Source: Spongilla lacustris (Eukaryota; Porifera; Demospongiae; Spongillida; Spongillidae). Taken from it: a DNA stretch of 64,000 bases. This document shows positions 1-12,824 of this stretch, piece after piece (within the stretch, counting starts at the first letter, position 1; each line of letters begins with the position of its first letter). The stretch spans positions 4,959,642 to 5,023,641 of the forward strand of contig OX442422.1 of the NCBI GenBank assembly GCA_949361645.1. Direction: 5' to 3'. The position numbers and the translations under genes are program-made. A model generated the notes under the pieces. It was not told the DNA's origin. It saw only the letters and a program-made list of their open reading frames with translations, and searched no databases.

Positions 1-2
1 CT

Positions 3-2820
3 GCTCAGCTAGAGAAATCAATTGAAGATCGTAAAATGGTACACAAAATGTTAATTTGTGCGTACCATGCCATTGATGTGCATGCCTATGTGCGGTGCCT
101 GCCTATGTGCGGTGCCTGCCTATGTGCGGTGCCATAGGCTCTAGATCAGCTCGATTTGTCTTCACAAAGCCTGTCTGAAGCTGAAAAGGGAAATAAGGAG
201 CTTCTCAATAAGGTTGGTTAATGATCAAATGTTGTTGTATAAATACAAAATATACTTACTGTATGTGATTTGAGCAAGTAGTGAGTTCTCAGTCATATCG
301 TACCATACCATAATGTATAATAGAGATAATAATTATTGGTGCAAATATATAATGAACATATGTATATTTACAATAATAGATTATTATCTGCACAGTTATG
401 GAATTCCTTAGCTTATGCTCCTGCAAATGGATAATGCATAGATGCTTCATACATGTGAACTTTTGACCTGCTTAAAAATTGTCAGTGAAGCAGAGTTGTA
501 CAACAAATTCAATAGCATTCACTGCACAAAAACACTTACACTGAATCACACATGGTATGCTGCAGACAGCAATATGCCACAACAATCATGTTATATCATT
601 CAGTGGTGTGGCCTTATTATTCACCACATACATATAATTGTAATTCAATTCTGAGTACAGTGGGTGTACATAAAATCAAGACTAGAGTTACATGTACATG
701 TACATGTAGGATATGGGATAGCTAGTGATAGTAAACATTCATGCAAAAGAGTGTGTCATTTGTACCCTGTTCACCTTGGCATGCAACTGCATGAAATTGC
801 ACTACTTTTCTTGAAATAATAAGTACCATCTTTGTTGCATATACATGTATGTTATCAAGAGAAGCTTAAAAGGATATAGTCTCACCCAGCAGAATATTCT
901 TTATCTAATACTTCAGCCATTGATGATATCTCACATTTCACCAATGCATACCACCACATATGATGAGAACATTACAACAACCTTTATTTTTCTTCCCCAT
1001 ATTGGAATTGTCACCATGTCATTTAGCTTCAGATAATATATATCCCTCTTCTTCTCTTACCAACCTACATGTCTTCCTTTTCTTCATTTTTGAACGCACA
1101 TGTACACTTCCCTCGTTTAGTTATTGAGGTCAGAGGAGGCCAGACAACTTGCAGAGGATAGCTACACTGAATTATTGAAGCAATCAAGGCAGCAGAACGT
1201 TGTCTGTGAAGAACTAGCCGCAAAGGTTAAAGCTGTGGAAGCTGAGCTAGACGAATACCACAAACAAAAGGTACTTTGTAAGGTAAATTATTTCCTTTTG
1301 TAAAACAATACTAAAATTTAAAAGCTAGGAGTTGCTTTATCATCTTTTCTCATGCCCTAATGTTCTGTCATGCCCTAATGAAGGAATCTCATGAGTTTCT
1401 GCAGCAGAAGCTGTCTGAGAGGATCCAAAGTGAAGCAACACTTAGTGAGAAATGCAGAGACCTGATGAAGAAACTAGATAAGCATGAATTGAAGGAAGAG
1501 GAGGCTGAAGAAGAGATGAAACACAAATTAATCTCTGCTCAGTTACATTCTGAGCTTAGAACAGCTCAGCAGGTGAAGTAGTGCAGCCAGATAGTGGCTA
1601 GTTAATAAGTGATATTTTTCTCACTAGGAGAAAAGTAGGCTGATTGAGGAGATGCACCATAACGAGAGTGAATTGCTAAGGTATAAAGAAATTCAAAACC
1701 GCTTGAACAAAGACGTCATGGATCTTACAGCCAAAGTTATTGCAGCAAATGAGGATAAAAAGGACCTGCTTGGGAAACTAGAAGTTGCATTCAACAGACT
1801 TCAATACTCAGAAGAGCAGAATACCACATTACAGGTACGTGCATCTGCATGATAAATAATACTGTGTCAATCGACTCGTTACCGTGTAGCCGAAATAGCT
1901 CAGTTGGGAGAGCGTTAGACTGAAGATCTAAAGGTCCCTGGTTCAATCCCGGGTTTCGGCATTTCTTTTACAGACGGCAGTACTTTTTTTATGTAAACAA
2001 CAAAAAAAACACTTTGCGTTTTCGTTTTGCTACTCTGAAGTTATCGTTCCCAGACCACTGTATCATGGAGCGTAGAAAAATAGATTCTATATTCGTACAC
2101 CCCACTTTGATTCATTTCAGTATTGGGTAGTATTGCAGCGCAGTGTAATTATTGAATGCGTTAAACTGTATAGCATATCTAATATAATGCCCTGTTAGTG
2201 AACTGGAGCGTATAGAACAAAAATTAAAAGTGAGTGGGCTATATTAGTGAACATTTGTGCGGCTATTATCTTATGTTCTGCATGGGTGTGCTTAAAAAAC
2301 ATTGCTGCGATTTCCTTGCGCAGTTGCGTTACTCCGGCTATCGTAGATCATGATGTAAAAGGCCTCTTACCTTCAAAACTGCGCCATTTCTTTATGGGTC
2401 GAGTTCGCCGAGCTATCCAACAAGCAACACAATCTATACACCTACACGGGCATTCAAGTCGATGGACACGTGTCCGCGATTCATGTTAACTCCAATCCTT
2501 CAATCTATTTCTTATCCACAGCAGTCACATCACTCACATGCAAACGCACTTTCGGTTGCAAACTTAGTTGCTAGCAAAGTCTGCATTCAACATCACCATA
2601 GATTTGTCAGTATAATACTGAGAATCCAATCCCACAAAACGTTCTGTGCCTCAGATAAATAGGCCGGCGGTTTGGTTCGTAGCATTTATTTGTGCCACAA
2701 GGCCGTTTTATAGAGGTCCGCTAAAGTGACTTAATTTATGCAGTTGTTGTATATTCTTGATCTGCTGCCGGGATGTAAAGGGGATGAATTTGGGTGTGTC
2801 GAAAGAAAAATTTGCGCGCG

Positions 2821-2853
<33 letters not shown>

Positions 2854-5800
2854 ACACACACACTTTTTCCCATCCCTTGCCGAATTCCTGTATCCCACCA
2901 CTGACTTGGCAATAGTGTTTTTTTTTTTGGAGCACTCGCTGATGTCAGTGATGTACATGTACCATCGTCGCAGTTTCGCAATAGTTACTACGAAGCCGAA
3001 ATAGCTCAGTTGGGAGAGCGTTAGACTGAAGATCTAAAGGTCCCTGGTTCAATCCCGGGTTTCGGCATTCTATTTTGTTTTTGCTTCTTGTTGCGTTTAC
3101 CGATCTGTACGACCATCACAGTTTCGAAATAACTAACAAGCAGCCGAAATAGCTCAGTTGGGAGAGCGTTAGACTGAAGATCTAAAGGTCCCTGGTTCAA
3201 TCCCGGGTTTCGGCATTTTTTTTTTGTTTTCGCTTCTTCTTGCGTGCACCGATGTGTACGACCATCAAAGTTTTAACAAGCAGCCGAAATAGCTCAGTTG
3301 GGAGAGAAGATCTAAAGGTCCCTGGTTTAATCCCGGGTTTCGGCATTCTTTTTTTGTTTTCGCTTCTTCTTGCGTTCACCGATGTGTAGGACCATCACAG
3401 TTTCGAAGTAGCTAACAAGCAGCCGAAATAGCTCAGTTGGGAGAGCGTTAGACTGAAGATCTAAAGGTCCCTGGTTCAATCCCGGGTTTCGGCAATTATT
3501 TTTTATCCTCTCCTCAACACATTCGTGCGCTCGACGAATAACGTGATACTTGATCTCGCTCGACGATTTACGTGATACTTGACTTTTAAAAATTTTACAG
3601 CACGTTTACAAGAGACTTGTATAACCTCGTGGTTTGAGGTATCCAAAATTTGAAAACGGAATAAGCTTTGCTAGCCATCTAGCCCTTGCAATAAGGGTGA
3701 TTGAAAATGAAATGTGTCAAGTTATTTTTGGGCCCGTACTTCTATTATTGGTCCACAATCAGGGTTTTTAACCAATTTCTCCACTGTTTCACAACTGATT
3801 ACGCTGATCATTGGTACATAACTGCAGCGTTGTACCTTGCACCTAACCGTGCAGTCCGATTTTAAACGCGGGGCACAGTTTGAGTTCTGCTTGCCTACGA
3901 TGGCCAATGATACTTATAAGCAGTGATGCCGCGGCCAGCACGGACCTTCCGTGACCGTATTCATTTGACGGTTTTTGACGGCCGACCGTGACCGTGACCG
4001 GGAAGCTTACCGATCACGTGATTAAACCGTGAAAAATAATTGGCCGTCATATTTATTTGCTGGCCGTCCGTGGCCGTCAGAACTTTTGACGGTCCCTAGC
4101 GTCACGTGCAGTGGATTTTTTCCCCTGCGTGGCAAATGTCGTCTTTCCAAAAACCTTTGAGGATAAGCCACCTGATAGCGCGGTGAAGTCTGCAGCAAGG
4201 AACCATTTAATTTTTTATTATTTACGTTGTCCCCCTCGCCATGACATAGTCTCGTCCCCAGCCTGATATGTATTCGTAATATGCGATGTAATCCATCCGC
4301 TGCTGCCGAATGTGGGTCTGGGGACGCGACTTGCCATGATTATGCGTTATCGCGTGGATTTCACGTGCGAGCGAGTTTGAGACTCATTGGGAAGATGGAG
4401 GATGGATCCAGCCAGGATTGAATCTGTTATCTTTCTCAGCTGCAATAAAACCTTTAGTTAATTGAATCTGTTCTTTCACACTTGTTTTGCTATGCCCATG
4501 CATACCGTTCATGAACCATTTCTATTGATACGTGCATGCCAAACTTCTATAGCATAAATAATGACCGTCCGTGACCGTATTAAAATTTTGACGGTTGACG
4601 GCCAGCCGTGTACGTGACCGTATTGAAATCATACGGTCCATCTTTGACCGTGAACGTGACCGTCTATATCCAAACGGCCAGCCGTGAACGTGACCCGATT
4701 GTCAAAAGCTGGCCGCGGCATCACTGCTTATAAGTACACTGTACTACATACAAGAATAAGAATTACATAGATATACGTTCAATTCATTTTCAATTGTAGA
4801 TGTAACGAATAATTGTAATTTAATCGCTTGTAGACATTATCCATGCGATTGCAAAAAATTTTTAAGCACAGTGTGCATATTAATAAATTATACTGGTAAC
4901 CTTGGTAATTTGAAAATCAGCACCCACATATTCAAGATCCAAAACTAGTTAAAACTAATGTTAATAAATATCATTATAATTAGGATAGGTAAACAATTAA
5001 GTGAATAGTGCAAGATCATAACTCTCTTCTAGTAAGTGTTATAATGAAATATGTGCTTAAGTATTGAGTTTTTTCCTTTCCATCTTGAATAATTAGATTG
5101 GAAATATCCCATACAACCCTTATCAATCAAATCAGACGGGTTCATTTGTAGGCTATTAATAGTTGGTACCAACAAAGTATTTAGCTACTACATATTGACT
5201 TTGATGGCATGATGCTAAACCACAGATGCAGATGGAGAAATTAAATGAGATGAAAAGGAGAGGAACTTGTAATCTGGTATCATTGAAGTCTTTTAAGAAG
5301 TGAGTAAAGTTTTGGGGCTTGCTAATTCTTTATTGCATGAGGTTCCAATGAAGTATAAAACAGCAATATATGAGCACCCACATGTATTCCAATATACATG
5401 TATGTGCTGGTGAGCATGCATGCATTTGGTATTCAGATATAAATCCAGAAGCAAGGTACTTGCTGAAGAACTCAGGGGAGTGACAGAAGAGAGAAACCAA
5501 GCTATGGTGGGCAACACTCTGTATTTGCATGCATGCATGCAAGTTTGTGCATGTGAGTATATTCAATTAAATATGCATGCTAGAAATTAATGTTCAAATG
5601 TAGTGTCCAATATTAATAATGTGTACTCCACATCTATGGATATTTATTTGCAATGCTTACTATTACACACATGTAGTAGTACTAGTGCAAAACTGTTGGA
5701 GTGATTTGAAAAAAATAATAATGACACAATTGATATGTAACTATTGAATTTCCAAACAGGACAAGTATGAAGCTATGAAATGTGAACTGGCTGATAGGCA

Positions 5801-8800
5801 GTCAATATTAGAGGAAAGTAAGCCATAAATAACGGGTCCAATAGAGAAAAGGGAAGCGTATACTTTCCATACATTTTAGATGTGTGTACGGTATCCATCT
5901 TATCTACAGTAGGTCACAATTTCAAACTGGGCTGCAATTCATAAACTTGTTTGCGACCTAGGGCCTTTTACCAAGTTGAAACATTGCACTGTAATTAATA
6001 CAAAAGGATTAGAAAATTAGCTAGCTTCAGATAGTAATTTAAATTCTCACTAGAGTATCAGCTTTTATCCAAAATGTAGCTATCTGTCAATACTTTATTA
6101 CGGCCATTCTGTTGCATTAAGTAGGAATTCCTATAATTTTAATTTCATTGCTTTTTGTCCCATTGTGTGATGCTGGCTTGAATTTCACAGCTGATTGGAA
6201 ACTCTGACACTACTACCATGTATTAAAATTGTGTGCTTCCTTACATTTGTGTGTGTGCACATGCGTGTGTGTGATACAGGTAACAAAATTCTGGAGGAAG
6301 AAAAGGCAAAGCTAAAAGTATGTAGCCCAATAACTAACCACACACACAAACAAGATATATGTATTTATCCATGACTATCCATTGTACATGTGCATACTTT
6401 ATATCCATATATGCTGTCTTGGGTCAAGGGCTCAGTTTAATGCATGTTATGATATTATATGTAATAAATAGCTCTAAATTGTAATGTTTCCATTTACTTT
6501 TTAGTTGCGAGTGGACCAGTTGGAGTTACAGGCAAATGACTGCAAGCATCAGGTTGCCTTTGAAGTGTATATGCATACAGGATGTGCACAAAGTGTGGTT
6601 CACACCATTTAATTATAGACACCATATCCAGTCTCAGATATCATAATTTCAAAAGTATATATGAAACATGTGGTCTTTGTATGTATTTTCAGAACGAACA
6701 ATTTCATTTGGAAAATGCTAGGCTACAATCTGCCATTAGAAATGCCAGAAAGAGCATTGATAAGGTAGGAGCTATTGGGTAAAATAAGGCACAATTTTAT
6801 TGGGCTGAAAACCATCAGCAAAATAGCTGGCACTGTGTACTTGTACTTGATTGTCAAATTTCAGTACCAAAGTGATCTGCATTCACTTGAGTCAGAGAAG
6901 GAACTACTTCTTGCCAACAATGCCAGTCTAAACGAGGTATTGTGCATACTGTACATAAAGTGCATGCATGGACAATTTTTTTGTAGCTGATCTTGTCTCA
7001 TGATCCCATCAAAAATACCCCTTTGCACATATATATGTAACCGCCTTGGCTAATATAGAATATGGTACACATAGGATATTAACTTGGCCATTGAACAGAG
7101 GAAGGAGTGTGAGCACAAAATGCAAGAGAGTTTGAAGAAGGCTGGTGACCAGTTGAGAGCAGAGCGTCTTGAACTCCAGGTACTGTGTTCTATGCAGAGC
7201 TGTGACTAACTTGGTTGCATTTGTCTAGCATGAAGTACAAACTCTAAGGATCGAGAATACGCAGTTGCATGCAAAGATGGCTGACCTATCCAAATCTTAC
7301 CAGGTAAATTGTAATAATTAGTTGCTATGCTTGAGTGCTCTAATATGTTATATATAATTAAATCTTTGCATGAATATTTTTAGTCCATTTGTATAATTTT
7401 CAACAACATTGGTTTATTTTTAAGTTTCTAAGCTAAATTTTTCAAAAATACAAATTTCCATCGCTTTGATTCCACTTTCATCCATCCTTTCTTCTCTCTT
7501 CACTTTGCTTATTCTCTATCTTTGCCAGGGCGAACTGCTAGCTCTAAGATCTAATGAATCAGAACTAAGAAGGACATCAGATTCCCTTAATAAAGACTTA
7601 GAAAAGGTTTGTTTCATCAACGTGTCTTGTGATGCAAAAGGTTTATTGAAAAAGCAAATAATCTATAACTCAAAAAACAGTGGTGAAGAAAATTTTAATA
7701 ATACATTTAAATATGTATTGTGTCTGACAAAATATAAAAACTCACACACCTATGCAGTTGCATAGCTGTATTGAATAATCATTGTAATACTAATAACATC
7801 ATGCATGTTTTTCAGCTCCAAGTTTCCAGTGCAATAAAGGAGAGACAGTTAAATGAACAGCTGGAATGCCTAAAAGTCAGTAATCAATATTTATTTTATT
7901 TATTTTTTACTCTACAATAAATTTTGATGTGTCCAGCTGTCTCATGCTGCAGAGATGTCACATCTTTCGCAAAAGCATCAAGATTTGGTCTCAGATTTGA
8001 CACAGAAGACTAATTCATTGCAGGTACATGCAGTTTAGTTCAGCTAAATCACAATGTCATAATACATGCAATAATTATATTATTATAATTATACATAAGA
8101 CAATCAAGTTTAAAAATCATGAAGGGTGATGGGCACATCTGAGCAGAATGGCTCTTGCATTCTGCCTCATCAGTGTGACAGCCAGAAGGGAGTACATGCC
8201 TCAGTTTCACATACTCCCACTTGCATGGCTAGCCTCTTACTCAATCTAGAGATGCATTCGTGGGCTTCACATCCCCGAACACCATAAACCTCCACCACTA
8301 ATGGAATGCATGTCCAGCCCAACCTTGCACACATCTGATCAGTCTTGTCATGTTTTCCAATCTCACCATCCTCTGCAGTTCATGTGTTTTTTTATTTGCT
8401 ACCAAAGATTGCCTTGCTTTGAGGACAGTGACACATTAATTCTATGTATGTATTTATATCATATTACGATTGTGTGGCAGCTATTGCGGATTGGTTCACC
8501 TGGCTAGGGCCACCCTCACCAAGTCTGGTTGGTTCTTTGAAGATGTTTGATGAAGAAGTCAGGAGGTGCTGCTCATGTTGTTTTTCCATCGAAACAACAG
8601 TCACAGCCTGGACACAGGCCCAGCTCAGCTTAGGTTTTGGGGGTTTTGGTCTGCGCTCTCTATCCCACCACTCATGTGCAGCATTTATAACTTCATTATC
8701 CCCATCTGGCTGTAGCAGTGCAGGCAATGTACATCTACAACATGCAATCCAGTTCAATGATCACTGTCAAATAAATTGGAATGCTACCTTTTTAATTCTT

Positions 8801-11660
8801 TACTAGGAGCTTCCTCTATGGCAGACAGAGCTTTCGTGTTATCTGTTTCAGCTCCCCATGCTGCATCATGGTCTGCACCTTGAACCTGATGAACTTTATG
8901 CCTCTATAAGGTGGTGTTTGGGGTTGGACACCTCTGATGGTTCTCTGTCCTGTCTGCTCTGAGAAAGCCCTGGACCCACATGGGCACCAAGCCATTACGT
9001 GCACTCGTTGAGGTACATCAGTGACCTGAAATAACCTGTTGCAGGATGCTGTGGCTAATCTTTTTCGTCAGGCCCACATGGGAGTCACAGCATAGGTGGG
9101 CTATGGTATTACATCTACAGCCGCTCATGCCCAGCAGATGTTGTGGCAGCAAGATAGGAGAAGGGTTTGCCTGCAGCATGGATATAAGGGTGACAGCCCC
9201 ACTATGTGTCTTGTTTGACAGCTGGGGTAGCTGCAGATTAACATGTGCATGTGCAGATATCCTGTGATTAGATGCTATTATCCTGCTGTAATGTTCATTT
9301 GATAACATATAATTATTATATTACAATTATATTTCAATAAATAAATATCTAATACAGCTGATATTCTGATTCATAATTTACCATTAGTAAGCCAGCTGCA
9401 CTAGACCTTATGCCACATCACCACTTAATGCTGAAGTTTTACCTGAAGTGAGTGTGACAGCTGGGTCCGCAGCTTTTGTAGCAGAACAGAGAAAACACAT
9501 TGCAAATGACCCCAATGCAATGAGCTAGGTTGGGTTTGTATCCCCCTAGCTGTATGTGTAGAACATTATGGGTGCTGTGGATTGGAAGCCAAGCAAACAC
9601 CATCCCAACTTGGATCATGTTTAGATTCTCAGCTGTGTTATTCCAAATCTCAGGCTATCACCCTACTCTATGGGAGACTTAGCATAACTCTCGTGAGTGC
9701 AAATGCTAGAGCTCTGTTAGCAAGGCGTGCGGGCTATAATGATGGTCCAGGTGATGAATTCTTAGAGTAGGTATTTCACATTATAACCATAATTATTATG
9801 ATAATATATAAATGTATAAATAACTGCATGGACATCACAATCATGTAAATACAATCATGAAACAACTAGAATTATATGGGAATGCAATGTGCTCAGATAT
9901 GATTTTCTTTTACTCTGTAGACAGCCCTGATGGAAGAACAAGCCATGGTTCATGCAATGCGAAGGCAACAGTTCAGTATGTTGGATGGACAATATAAAAT
10001 TGGTGAAGACCTTTCAAAGTGAGCTGTTCCTACGAATGGTAACAATTTGGTATAAAATGCTGCACCTACTGTGCAATGAATGATTATGTGGATAATGAGA
10101 CTGACATACTGTGAAATTTCATAATTTTAGGTCACTTGATGATAATGAGAAGCTTATGAGAAAGTATCTAAGAATGAAGAGGCAGCTAAAGGTAGTTTGT
10201 CTGGTGTTTAGTTATATGTATATCTTGGTCCTTGCACTGCTGTACATGCATGTCCAGATAAAATACGTTTTTCATTTACAGAGTACTTCAATGGATGATT
10301 TGGAAGTTGGTGATTATACAACAGTTATTCCAGTGATGAATGAAAGGTAATGAATATAAAATGTTGAATGAATGTAAATTGATCTTTATTAATATTTTTT
10401 TTGTACTGTAGCAGTTGGTCTAAATGAGTCATTAGTTTCTTAATCAAACCTCACTTGCCATACATGTGCATACATGTAATAAGTATAGCCCTTGGGCACA
10501 TTATGCATGCAAGGTTTATCATCATCCATGAACATGCTTTATTAAATCTAAAGATCTCTATGTGCCTAGATTTACTAACCCAGTAATAAAAAGTAATCAC
10601 ATGTAGACTCAAGTTACACAAAATGCCCTCCATCTGCTCTTAGCCCAAAGAACCCATAATAGATGCAGCTTTTCCATGTTGTATAGCTACTGAGAGCCTT
10701 TGGAGGAAGGGGTATGCACTGCATAATTCTGTTTGTAAAATACTTTTACTTGTAGTATACTTAATTATGGTATATCCTTATGTTGCGTCTAACAGTTACA
10801 TCTGCAGTATATATTCAAGTGATTGCACTTCAAGATGTAAATGTCTGATACTCATTTTGATTTCAGATCTTGCAAGTATCTGCCAACTCGTCATGATTTA
10901 ACATGTTTATCTGAAAGTGATCAGGTACAATTTACAGCATAAATTGAATTTCATTATTGCTGATTGTTCTCCTGTTACCAAATACCAAAACAATTTATCC
11001 ATGACTGTGCACAACTGTACACTTGCACAATAGAGATAATTAGCAGTCCATCATTTGCATCAAGAAATTGTAAATGGTGTTAGCAATCATATTTCGCTCG
11101 CACATAAATTTTCAAGTTTTCAATATTTGTCAGTTTAATATATCATATTCAAGTTTTCCTTATTCGTCTCAATATATCCTAGAGCTGAAAATACCATCCT
11201 GCATCAGTCTTATGCGTAATTATTCTTATGGAGTTTAAGTGGAGTTAAATAATTTATGTGAATTGGATGGGGTGTGTCTATTGTAGTTGGCTCTGGAAGA
11301 ATTCACAATAGTATTATTTTGTAATGCAAAATCATCTAGGTATCATGTATAAATTTAACATATTTATTATAATGATGATTCTTCTATATGCTGTATTCAT
11401 TACATGAATTTTATGATGTCACTATGATAGTTTACGTTCTATGCAGTGGGGGGGGGGGAGGTATTGGAGTCAGTCATAATGTTAGTACTAGTTCTCATTA
11501 CTGACTGAATTGATTGCAGTTACATGTGCCAGATAATGGTTGCCTTCACCTCTAGAACAAGGCTTGGCTTAAGAGAGAAATGGATGATGTTAGGGCACAA
11601 GAAGAAAGCTTGAAAAGAAGATTACTAAATCCTAGCCAAGTTCACAGAAGTGATTCATGA
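3..11660 (+). CDS. Multi-exon coiled-coil protein, 3' part of gene
   Basis: I can chain 22 exons in phase, each with AG/GT borders: 3-38, 150-212, 1121-1270, 1384-1572, 1628-1834, 5226-5299, 5437-5506, 5760-5817, 6280-6317, 6505-6552, 6693-6764, 6865-6936, 7075-7179, 7229-7303, 7529-7606, 7816-7875, 7937-8023, 9921-10018, 10131-10191, 10282-10346, 10867-10924 and 11556-11660 (TGA stop). Together they encode about 622 residues; the 5' end lies outside the window. Almost the whole product is Glu/Lys/Gln/Leu-rich with heptad-like leucines and no Pro or Gly breaks, so a long parallel coiled coil is expected. The last ~75 residues are less regular (a segment around DLEVGDYTTVIPVM), then a short helix and an RRLLNPSQ tail. 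The family is uncertain: cytoskeletal or centrosomal coiled-coil proteins such as the CCDC150 type are possible, but I cannot prove orthology. The 3.4-kb intron after 1834 and the 1.9-kb intron after 8023 are enlarged by tRNA genes and transposon debris. Confidence 0.82.
84..133. repeat. 17-bp tandem repeat, three copies
   Basis: The unit gcctatgtgcggtgcct occurs at 84-100, 101-117 and 118-133 (last base missing). It sits in the short intron just before the exon at 150 of the coiled-coil gene. The copies are identical, so the expansion is recent. Confidence 0.85.
1889..1961 (+). tRNA. tRNA-Phe (GAA)
   Basis: A 73-nt cloverleaf: acceptor stem GCCGAAA/TTTCGGC, D stem GCTC/GAGC, anticodon stem TTAGA/TCTAA with loop CTGAAGA (anticodon GAA at 1922-1924), T stem CCTGG/CCGGG with loop TTCAATC, and discriminator A. 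There is no intron, and CCA is not encoded. A short T-run follows. It lies inside an intron of the coiled-coil gene on the same strand, about 1 kb before the other four copies. Confidence 0.97.
2822..2853. repeat. Poly-C tract followed by CA repeats
   Basis: An uninterrupted run of about 32 C residues followed by a short CA stretch. The open frames across it, which would encode poly-Pro or poly-Gly, are artefacts of the homopolymer. Similar long C or G runs occur near 13566, 20777, 61750 and 62083. Confidence 0.9.
2995..3067 (+). tRNA. tRNA-Phe (GAA), tandem copy 2
   Basis: Identical in sequence to the copy at 1889 over all 73 nt, with anticodon GAA at 3028-3030. It starts the tandem block in which later copies follow every ~140-148 bp. 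A T-rich stretch after the 3' end can serve as a Pol III terminator. Confidence 0.97.
3143..3215 (+). tRNA. tRNA-Phe (GAA), tandem copy 3
   Basis: An exact 73-nt repeat of the other intact copies. A run of nine T residues follows the discriminator base, a good Pol III terminator. The 5' flank (caccgatgtg-type sequence) is shared with the neighbouring units, so the duplicated unit includes flanking DNA. Confidence 0.97.
3283..3345 (+). pseudogene. tRNA-Phe pseudogene with 10-nt deletion
   Basis: This copy has lost cgttagactg, which is the 3' base of the D region, the 5' strand of the anticodon stem and the start of the loop. It therefore cannot form an anticodon arm. A second change turns the conserved T-loop TTC into TTT. 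The rest matches the intact genes and the flanks are those of the tandem unit. Established tRNA structure implies it is non-functional. Confidence 0.93.
3422..3494 (+). tRNA. tRNA-Phe (GAA), tandem copy 5
   Basis: An intact 73-nt copy identical to those at 1889, 2995 and 3143. It follows the pseudogene by one unit length and ends the array. The 3' flank diverges at once from the shared spacer but still has a T-run (attatttttta). Confidence 0.97.
3630..3905. repeat. Dispersed repeat, copy related to 53636-53890
   Basis: About 250 bp align by eye with 53636-53890: shared blocks include ggtttgaggtatccaaa, attgaaaatgaaatgtgtca, ctgatcattggtacat and gcagtccgatttt. The copies differ by small indels. 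No coding sense is visible. The hAT element at 3921 lies immediately downstream. Confidence 0.75.
3921..4726. mobile_element. Non-autonomous hAT element with 8-bp TSD
   Basis: The ends are near-perfect inverted repeats, cagtgatgccgcggccagc at 3921 and its complement ending at 4726. They are flanked by the identical 8-bp target duplication CTTATAAG at 3913-3920 and 4727-4734. An 8-bp duplication and CA.TG-type ends are diagnostic of the hAT superfamily. Both subterminal regions are packed with gaccgt/ggccgt motifs, consistent with transposase-binding sites in this superfamily. No transposase reading frame is present in the 806 bp, so it must move in trans. The perfect duplication suggests fairly recent insertion into the intron of the coiled-coil gene. 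Confidence 0.93.
8130..8345 (-). pseudogene. LINE 3'-end fragment, antisense
   Basis: On the minus strand this matches the 3' coding end of the LINE at 16471-18058. The stretch around 8255-8320 corresponds to the '(ET)YGCWGAEAMQ' region and 8142-8200 to the C-terminal segment. Frames are broken. It lies head-to-head with the next LINE fragment in the same intron. Confidence 0.6.
8485..9770 (+). pseudogene. Decayed LINE C-terminal region (same family as 16471-18058)
   Basis: Translated pieces in shifting frames follow the order of the better copy. First comes a block with FDEEVRRC, QAQLSL and FGLRSLS..S.AA (8545-8690). Next is a piece with LEPDEL....RWCLG (8880-8925), then SKPAALDL near 9388. 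Last is a C-terminal block LLYGRLSITLVSANARALL (9663-9722). Many indels and stops make it non-functional. It sits in the intron between the exons ending at 8023 and starting at 9921 of the coiled-coil gene, in the same orientation as that gene. Confidence 0.85.
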
Positions 11661-12810
11661 AAACAGGCATTAAAATACTGTGTACAAATTATGATCATTA
11701 TATACTGCTGTCATGTGATTTGTTTAGTGTTTGCTACACCACCAAATATAAGGTTTATTGTGAAAGGAAGAAATTGCCTTTGCACGTATTTTTTACTCTT
11801 CATTGACAGTACGCGTGTATTTGTGATTTGACAAGGAAGCATGGCCAATATGAATTTCAAATGCACACCTATGCATGTAGTTGAGCAACGCTGTATAAAG
11901 TACTGAGGAAATTGTTACTTTTGAACTGCAAACAGTATTTATTTTCAGTTATCAAAATCAATAATCATTTACCTGCCATTCATTATAAAGATCATACATG
12001 TATGTGATTTTAATTTAATCCCAATTGCTGAACGTATACAGTGAGTAATGAAAACTAACTTTAGTGCAATGATGCCAAAAGTACAGTGTAATGGTTTAGA
12101 TATAAGCAGCAAGCTAATTAGTGATAACAAGGTAACATCACTGAAAAAGCAGTATTAGAAAAAATACAGTATTGAAAGAGTGGCATGAGATTTTAATCAT
12201 GTAATTTAAACTATGCATATGCATTGCTTCTACTGTTAACGCATAGTGTGTAGTTTGTTTCATAGATATCTGCAAAGCCTTACTATATACAATGTAATTA
12301 TTATAAAACAAGATATGAAAACATTCTCTCGGAGATAGTTGGTGGCATATAGGATTTGAAGGCAAGTGAAGTGTAAAATCAGAGAAAGGCGTTGAAAGTG
12401 ATGTGAATAAAGGGCATCATTATTATTGTCACCATTGAATAAACTTGTTTGGCCATAGGTACCCATCAATAACAGGTAGATAGTTGTATGGCTACTTATG
12501 AAGATCATCGATCTGGAGATACAAAATACCATAAGTCACTTCCATACCCACCATTTGCCTTTAATGGAATGACTTCATAATTTTTTGTAATCCCAAAAGT
12601 TTTCATTACTTACATGTATGTTTTTAGGTAGTCTACATGTACATCTTTGTTGGCTAGAAACAGACACAGTCACAGTCAGTTCTGCACTATAGCATGTACT
12701 TCAACTCATTGCTCCATTGGGGATAGCACTAATAAAAAAGACACACTAAACTTGACAGTAGTAAGGTAGTCAAAAAGATGTGCGATCCCACTCTGCCAAT
12801 CTCTATAGTT
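11661..12810. other. 3' flank of coiled-coil gene, no further gene seen
   Basis: AT-rich sequence after the TGA at 11658-11660. An ATTAAA shortly after the stop could be a weak poly(A) signal, but I cannot tell it from background. The minus-strand open frames at 12138-12532 have no recognisable domain or splice context. Confidence 0.4.
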
Positions 12811-12824
12811 TCACATAGCCAAGG

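Larger units (their letters stand above)
2995..3494 (+). repeat. Tandem array of tRNA-Phe units
   Basis: Four head-to-tail units with starts 148, 140 and 139 bp apart. Each has a tRNA-Phe and a T-rich spacer with a shared sequence around 'gatgtgta(c/g)gaccatca'. Three tRNAs are intact and one is broken. Spacers are similar but not identical, so duplication was followed by divergence outside the tRNA while the genes stayed identical. This suggests selection or gene conversion (inference). Confidence 0.9.

Noticed and set aside
2708..3004. Poly-Gly/poly-Pro frames near 2.8 kb
   Set aside because: Caused by the 32-base C run.
4140..4500. Possible gene inside the hAT element
   Set aside because: No open frame of useful length; the interior looks non-coding.
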